DNA of 64,000 nt from Planotetraspora mira (GTDB lineage Bacteria > Actinomycetota > Actinomycetes > Streptosporangiales > Streptosporangiaceae). Shown here piece by piece: positions 60,852 through 64,000 of this stretch. The stretch's first letter is position 1. Each line of letters begins with the position of its first letter. Where the stretch lies: contig NZ_BOOO01000013.1 in the NCBI RefSeq assembly GCF_016863275.1, positions 310,001 to 374,000 on the forward strand, written 5' to 3'. The translations under genes and the position numbers were made by a program. The notes beneath the pieces were generated by a model, which did not search any database, had not been told where the DNA came from, and saw nothing but the letters and a program-made list of their open reading frames with translations.

Positions 60852-62027
60852 TTGAACATCCCTCCACAGCCAGGTGCCGAGTGGCGGTTCAACCCCCCGC
60901 CCGGCTGGCCGGTTCCTCCCAGGGACTGGATCCCGACTCCGAACTGGACCGGGCCCGCCCCGGGTTGGCCCGAGCCTCCGGCGAACTGGCAATGGTGGGT
61001 ACGCGATGTGACGGCGTTACGCGACACCATGGCGTTCGGTCAGGCTCCGGTGGGTCAGGCCACGGGTGGGTTCGGGCAGGCTCCGGGTGGGGGCGGCCGG
61101 GCTCCGATGGGCCCGGGTGCGATGCGTCCGGGTCCGCCGGGTCAGGCTCCGATGGGCCCGGGTCCGGGTGGGTTCGGACAAGGCGGCTTCGGACAGGGTG
61201 GGTTCGAACAGGGCGGCTTCGGGCAGGGTGGGTTCGGGCAGGGTGGGTTCGGGCAGGGTGGGTTCGGGCAGGGTGGGTTCGAACAAGGCGGGTTCGGGCA
61301 GGGTGATTTCGGCCCGGCCCAGGGGGGTCCCGCATCCTTCGGCCCCGCCTTCTCCGGCCCTGATTCGTTCGAACCGGCGGGGATGGAGGCCGGTCGGCCG
61401 GGTACGGGCCCCGAAGCCCGGTGGAAGCCGTTCGCGGCCATCGGCGGCGCTGTCGTGGTCGGCGTCCTGGCCGCCTTCGCGATCTATGGCGTGCATGGCG
61501 GCAAGGCCGCCGGCACCCCCTCAGCCGGCTCCACCGGCTCCACCGCCTCTGCCTCCGCACCGCAGAAGAGCGCCGCCGCGCACGCGCAGGCCGTGGCGAT
61601 CGACAAGGTCCTCGACCAGAGCAAGCCCAGCCGGGGCAAGCTCCAGCAAGGACTCAGCCAGATGCGGCCGCCCTGCTCGAAGGCCGACCAGGGCATCGCG
61701 GCGATCCAGCAGGCCGCCGACCAGCGGGCCGAACAGGTCCAGCGGGCGAAGAAGCTGAAAGTCGACGCGCTCGCACGCGGCTATACGCTGAGGCAGCATC
61801 TCGTGGACGCGCTCACGGCCTCGCAGCAGGCCGACGCGGCGTACCTGAAATGGGCGAAGAAGTACCAGGCCAACGGCTGCTCCGGGCCCACGGAGGGAGA
61901 TGCCTACTACGACGCCGGAAACGCGGCCTCGGTGAAAGCCACCAAGTCCAAGTCCGCGTTCGTCGCCCTGTGGGGTTCGATCGCGGAGCAGGAGGGACTG
62001 CCCGCTCGCAGCCAGGGTTCGATCTGA
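60852..62027 (+). CDS. Trp/Pro-rich, Gly/Phe/Gln-repeat membrane protein
   Basis: 391 residues from a TTG. Residues 1-48: Pro/Trp-rich PGAEWRFNPPPGWPVPPRDW and PTPNWTGPAPGWPEPPANWQWW, a cytosolic motif common in actinobacterial membrane proteins. Residues 105-150: nine GGFGQ/GGFEQ repeats. One membrane span at about 196-218 (KPFAAIGGAVVVGVLAAFAIYG). Extracytoplasmic C-terminal domain with two Cys (PPCSKADQG; NGCSGPTEG) and helical AAADQRAEQVQRAKKLK. Function unknown; interrupts the hsa gene order and has its own operator. Confidence 0.75.
   Translation: MNIPPQPGAEWRFNPPPGWPVPPRDWIPTPNWTGPAPGWPEPPANWQWWVRDVTALRDTMAFGQAPVGQATGGFGQAPGGGGRAPMGPGAMRPGPPGQAPMGPGPGGFGQGGFGQGGFEQGGFGQGGFGQGGFGQGGFGQGGFEQGGFGQGDFGPAQGGPASFGPAFSGPDSFEPAGMEAGRPGTGPEARWKPFAAIGGAVVVGVLAAFAIYGVHGGKAAGTPSAGSTGSTASASAPQKSAAAHAQAVAIDKVLDQSKPSRGKLQQGLSQMRPPCSKADQGIAAIQQAADQRAEQVQRAKKLKVDALARGYTLRQHLVDALTASQQADAAYLKWAKKYQANGCSGPTEGDAYYDAGNAASVKATKSKSAFVALWGSIAEQEGLPARSQGSI
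61167..61301 (+). repeat. Nine 15-bp tandem repeats encoding GGFGQ/GGFEQ
   Basis: In-frame 15-bp units (GGTGGGTTCGGGCAG and variants) within the Gly-rich membrane-protein gene; the last unit degenerates to GDFGP. Probably length-variable. Confidence 0.95.
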
Positions 62028-62066
62028 GTCCGGTACGCCGGGAGGACGCCGAGAGCGCGGTGGCGG

Positions 62067-62140
62067 TGAGTCCGCTCCGCGCTGCTCCTCTTGAGTCCGC
62101 TCCGCGCTGCTGCTCCTGAGTCCGCTCCGCGCTGCTCCTT
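62067..62140. repeat. Three 25-bp tandem repeats downstream of the Gly-rich gene
   Basis: TGAGTCCGCTCCGCGCTGCT begins each of three copies starting at 62067, 62092 and 62117. They lie in the untranslated gap before hsaC; no coding or clear hairpin role was seen. Confidence 0.8.
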
Positions 62141-62290
62141 GTGAGGCGGTCGAAGTCGCCGTAGACGGGGACTCTCACTCAGCGGGAGCCCCGAGGCGGC
62201 AGCACGCCCTGTCTGTCACTTTGGGGTGGACGACGGCCGCTCGCTCAGGCCAGGCCCGAGCGTGGGTGCAGCGAGATCGGCACCGGCAGA

Positions 62291-63241
62291 TTGGTGGACA
62301 GGGTGACACAGATCCGAGGACTGGGCTATCTCAAGGTCCAGACGCGTGACATCGAGCGCTGGCGCGAGCTCGTGATCGACGGGCTCGGCTTCGCGGAGGG
62401 TTCCGGGCCTGAGCCGGACGCCCTGTACCTCCGGATGGACGAGCGGCAGGCGCGGCTCATCGTGGTCCCCGGCGACTCCGACCGGGTGCTCGCCATCGGG
62501 TGGGAGGTCCGCGACCAGTTCGCTCTCGCCGCCGTCGGCCGCGCCGTCGAGGCGTACGGCACGCCGGTCAAGGTGCTCTCCGAGCAGGAGTCCATCGACC
62601 GCGCGGTGGAGCAGGTGATCGCGTTCACCGATCCCGGCGGTCATCCGATCGAGGTCTACTTCGGCCCCGTGCTCGACCACAGCCCCGTGCTCACCGGCAG
62701 GGGGCAGCGGTTCGTGACCGGCCCGCAGGGGATGGGCCACGTGGTGCTGCCCACCACGACGATGGAGGAGACCGTCTCCTTCTACACCGAGGTGCTCGGC
62801 TTCCTGCCGCGCGGCGCGATGAAGCTGGGCCGGCCCAGGCCGCCGTTCCGGCGGCTTCGCTTCATGGGCGTCAACCAGCGGCACCACAGCCTCGCGATCG
62901 CCCCGGCGGGACACTCAGGGGACCCGGGTGTGGTGCACCTCATGGTCGAGGTCGACAGCCTGGACGCGGTCGGCCGGGCGCTGGACAGGGTGAACCAGCT
63001 CGGCTTCTCCATCTCCTCGACCCTGGGCCGCCACACCAACGACAAGATGGTCTCCTTCTACGTCCGCGCGCCCGGCGGCTGGGACATCGAGTACGGCACC
63101 GACGGCATGCTCGTCGACGAGACGTACTACACGGCCGAGGAGATCAGCGCCGACAGCTACTGGGGCCACGACTGGTCAGGCTCCGAACCGCTGGCCGCCT
63201 TCGGGCCCGGGGCGGGGTCGGGGGCGGGGTCCCGAGCATGA
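62291..63241 (+). CDS. hsaC: Extradiol dioxygenase (HsaC-like)
   Basis: 316 residues from TTG 62291; GTG 62294 or 62303 are alternatives that fit the family's start better. Two-domain vicinal-oxygen-chelate fold: N-terminal RGLGYLKVQTRDIERWRELVIDGLGF, then the iron ligands His (QGMGHVVL), His (VVHLMVEVDSLD) and Glu (WDIEYGTDG), and the active-site RHHSLAI and SFYVRAPGG. Cleaves the catechol made by HsaAB. C-terminal Gly/Ser-rich tail is short. The next flavoprotein gene overlaps its stop by 4 nt. Confidence 0.9.
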   Translation: MVDRVTQIRGLGYLKVQTRDIERWRELVIDGLGFAEGSGPEPDALYLRMDERQARLIVVPGDSDRVLAIGWEVRDQFALAAVGRAVEAYGTPVKVLSEQESIDRAVEQVIAFTDPGGHPIEVYFGPVLDHSPVLTGRGQRFVTGPQGMGHVVLPTTTMEETVSFYTEVLGFLPRGAMKLGRPRPPFRRLRFMGVNQRHHSLAIAPAGHSGDPGVVHLMVEVDSLDAVGRALDRVNQLGFSISSTLGRHTNDKMVSFYVRAPGGWDIEYGTDGMLVDETYYTAEEISADSYWGHDWSGSEPLAAFGPGAGSGAGSRA

Positions 63242-64000
63242 GCATGGGCGCCGTGCCGCCGGTCGAGCCCGTGCCCGCAGATTCGATCACAGCCTTCGAC
63301 CATGAATGCGACGTGCTCGTCGTCGGCTTCGGATGCGCCGGCGCGGCCGCCGCCTTCGAAGCCGCTGCGGCGGGCGCCGACGTGCTCGTGCTGGAGCGCG
63401 CGGGCGGGCCCGGCGGCTCCTCGGCGCAGTCCGGGGGAGAGCTCTACCTCGGGGGCGGCACCGCGGTGCAGCGGGCGTGCGGCTTCGACGACGATCCGGA
63501 CAACATGTTCGCCTTCCTCAAGGCGGCGCTCGGCCCGCACGCCGACGAGGAGAAGCTGCGGCTGTACTGCGACGAGAGCGTCGAGCACTTCGAATGGTTC
63601 CGCGGCCGGGGTCTCACCTTCAACGAGACGTTGCACGACGCCCCGACCTGGATGCCCCTGACGACCGACGGCCTGATGTGGCTGGGCGAGAACGCCTGGC
63701 CGTACAACACGATCGCCCGGCCGGTTCCCCGCGGGCATCGGCCGGCGACCGAGGCGTTCGGCGGCTGGCTGCTCATGGAGAAGCTGGCCGAGGCCGCGAA
63801 GGCCGCAGGTGCGGCCTGCCACGCCGACACCCGCGCCGCCAATCTGATCGTGGACGACGACGGCCGGGTGGCCGGAGTCGTGGCGCGCAGATACGGCGAG
63901 ACGCTGACCTACCGCGCACGCCGGGCGGTGATCCTCACGACCGGCGGCTTCGTCGACAACGAGCAGATGCTGGCCGACCACGCCCCGGTGCTGCTCGGCC
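63238..64000 (+). CDS. KstD-like FAD-dependent oxidoreductase, 3' end cut by window
   Basis: The frame opens at an ATG overlapping the hsaC stop and is still open at the window end (254 codons seen). FAD-binding motif VLVVGFGCAGAAAAFEAAAAGADVLVLERA at about 25-55, then GGSSAQSGGELYLGGGTAVQ and ILTTGGFVDNEQM. This is the fumarate-reductase/KstD superfamily. The GGELYLGGGT block differs from the KstD upstream and resembles the other steroid dehydrogenases of this superfamily, such as 4(5-alpha)-dehydrogenase; assignment tentative. Confidence 0.75.
   Translation, partial: MSMGAVPPVEPVPADSITAFDHECDVLVVGFGCAGAAAAFEAAAAGADVLVLERAGGPGGSSAQSGGELYLGGGTAVQRACGFDDDPDNMFAFLKAALGPHADEEKLRLYCDESVEHFEWFRGRGLTFNETLHDAPTWMPLTTDGLMWLGENAWPYNTIARPVPRGHRPATEAFGGWLLMEKLAEAAKAAGAACHADTRAANLIVDDDGRVAGVVARRYGETLTYRARRAVILTTGGFVDNEQMLADHAPVLLG

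Noticed and set aside
1-64000. CRISPR arrays, tRNA or rRNA genes
   Set aside because: No spaced direct repeats of CRISPR type and no tRNA-like cloverleaf or rRNA sequence noticed on either strand by eye.

Overview
The window is high-GC actinobacterial DNA. Evidence: dense GC-rich codons, many GTG/TTG starts, 4-nt ATGA/GTGA gene overlaps, lipoprotein and secretion signals, and gene families typical of Streptosporangiaceae-like or Streptomyces-like soil actinomycetes (DUF222-HNH, DUF6928, IclR, ROK, KstD/Hsa). No rRNA, tRNA or CRISPR array was seen.

Layout. (a) 1-4929: a tight minus-strand operon (zinc-type dehydrogenase, an active-site-altered 6-pyruvoyl-tetrahydropterin-synthase homologue, GT4 glycosyltransferase, methyltransferase, flippase-like membrane protein), divergent from a CDP-alcohol phosphatidyltransferase. 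It reads as an uncharacterised pathway for a membrane-associated glycosylated product and is the best candidate here for an undescribed system. (b) 4919-22269: mostly single genes, including a regulator, aldo/keto reductase, glycerophosphodiesterase, purple-acid-phosphatase-like enzyme, a large secreted M14 carboxypeptidase with an inserted domain, an aromatic amino acid decarboxylase, a D,D-carboxypeptidase, and a TetR/hydrolase divergon with two duplicated operators. It also holds a low-GC island (about 17.5-19.9 kb) with a four-TM membrane protein convergent with a SAF-domain protein. (c) 22285-32244: two polar amino acid ABC importers, one with an asparaginase and a ROK regulator, the other with a creatininase-family amidohydrolase and a GntR regulator. 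(d) 32303-39409: secreted esterase, a sugar oxidoreductase/isomerase pair, a DUF222-HNH protein preceded by a G-rich heptamer repeat, an orphan DarG-like macrodomain, and an acyltransferase remnant.

(e) 39572-64000: aromatic/steroid catabolism. A minus-strand operon encodes a VanA-like Rieske oxygenase, a 77-residue CxC protein, a VanB/phthalate-type reductase, a P450 and an IclR regulator. Divergent from it is a complete branched-chain-type ABC importer (LivGFHM plus binding protein). Then come two divergent acyl-CoA dehydrogenases, a second IclR gene, and the steroid ring A/B degradation set: HsaB, HsaD, KstD, KshB-like reductase, HsaE, HsaG, HsaF, HsaA, HsaC, and a second KstD-like flavoprotein cut by the window end. 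Together these would dehydrogenate and open ring A/B, hydroxylate and cleave the phenolic ring, and convert the C5 fragment to acetyl-CoA or propionyl-CoA plus pyruvate. No KshA oxygenase is in the window, and a Gly/Gln-rich membrane protein gene is wedged between hsaA and hsaC.

All functions come from reading motifs and recalling families. No database search was run.
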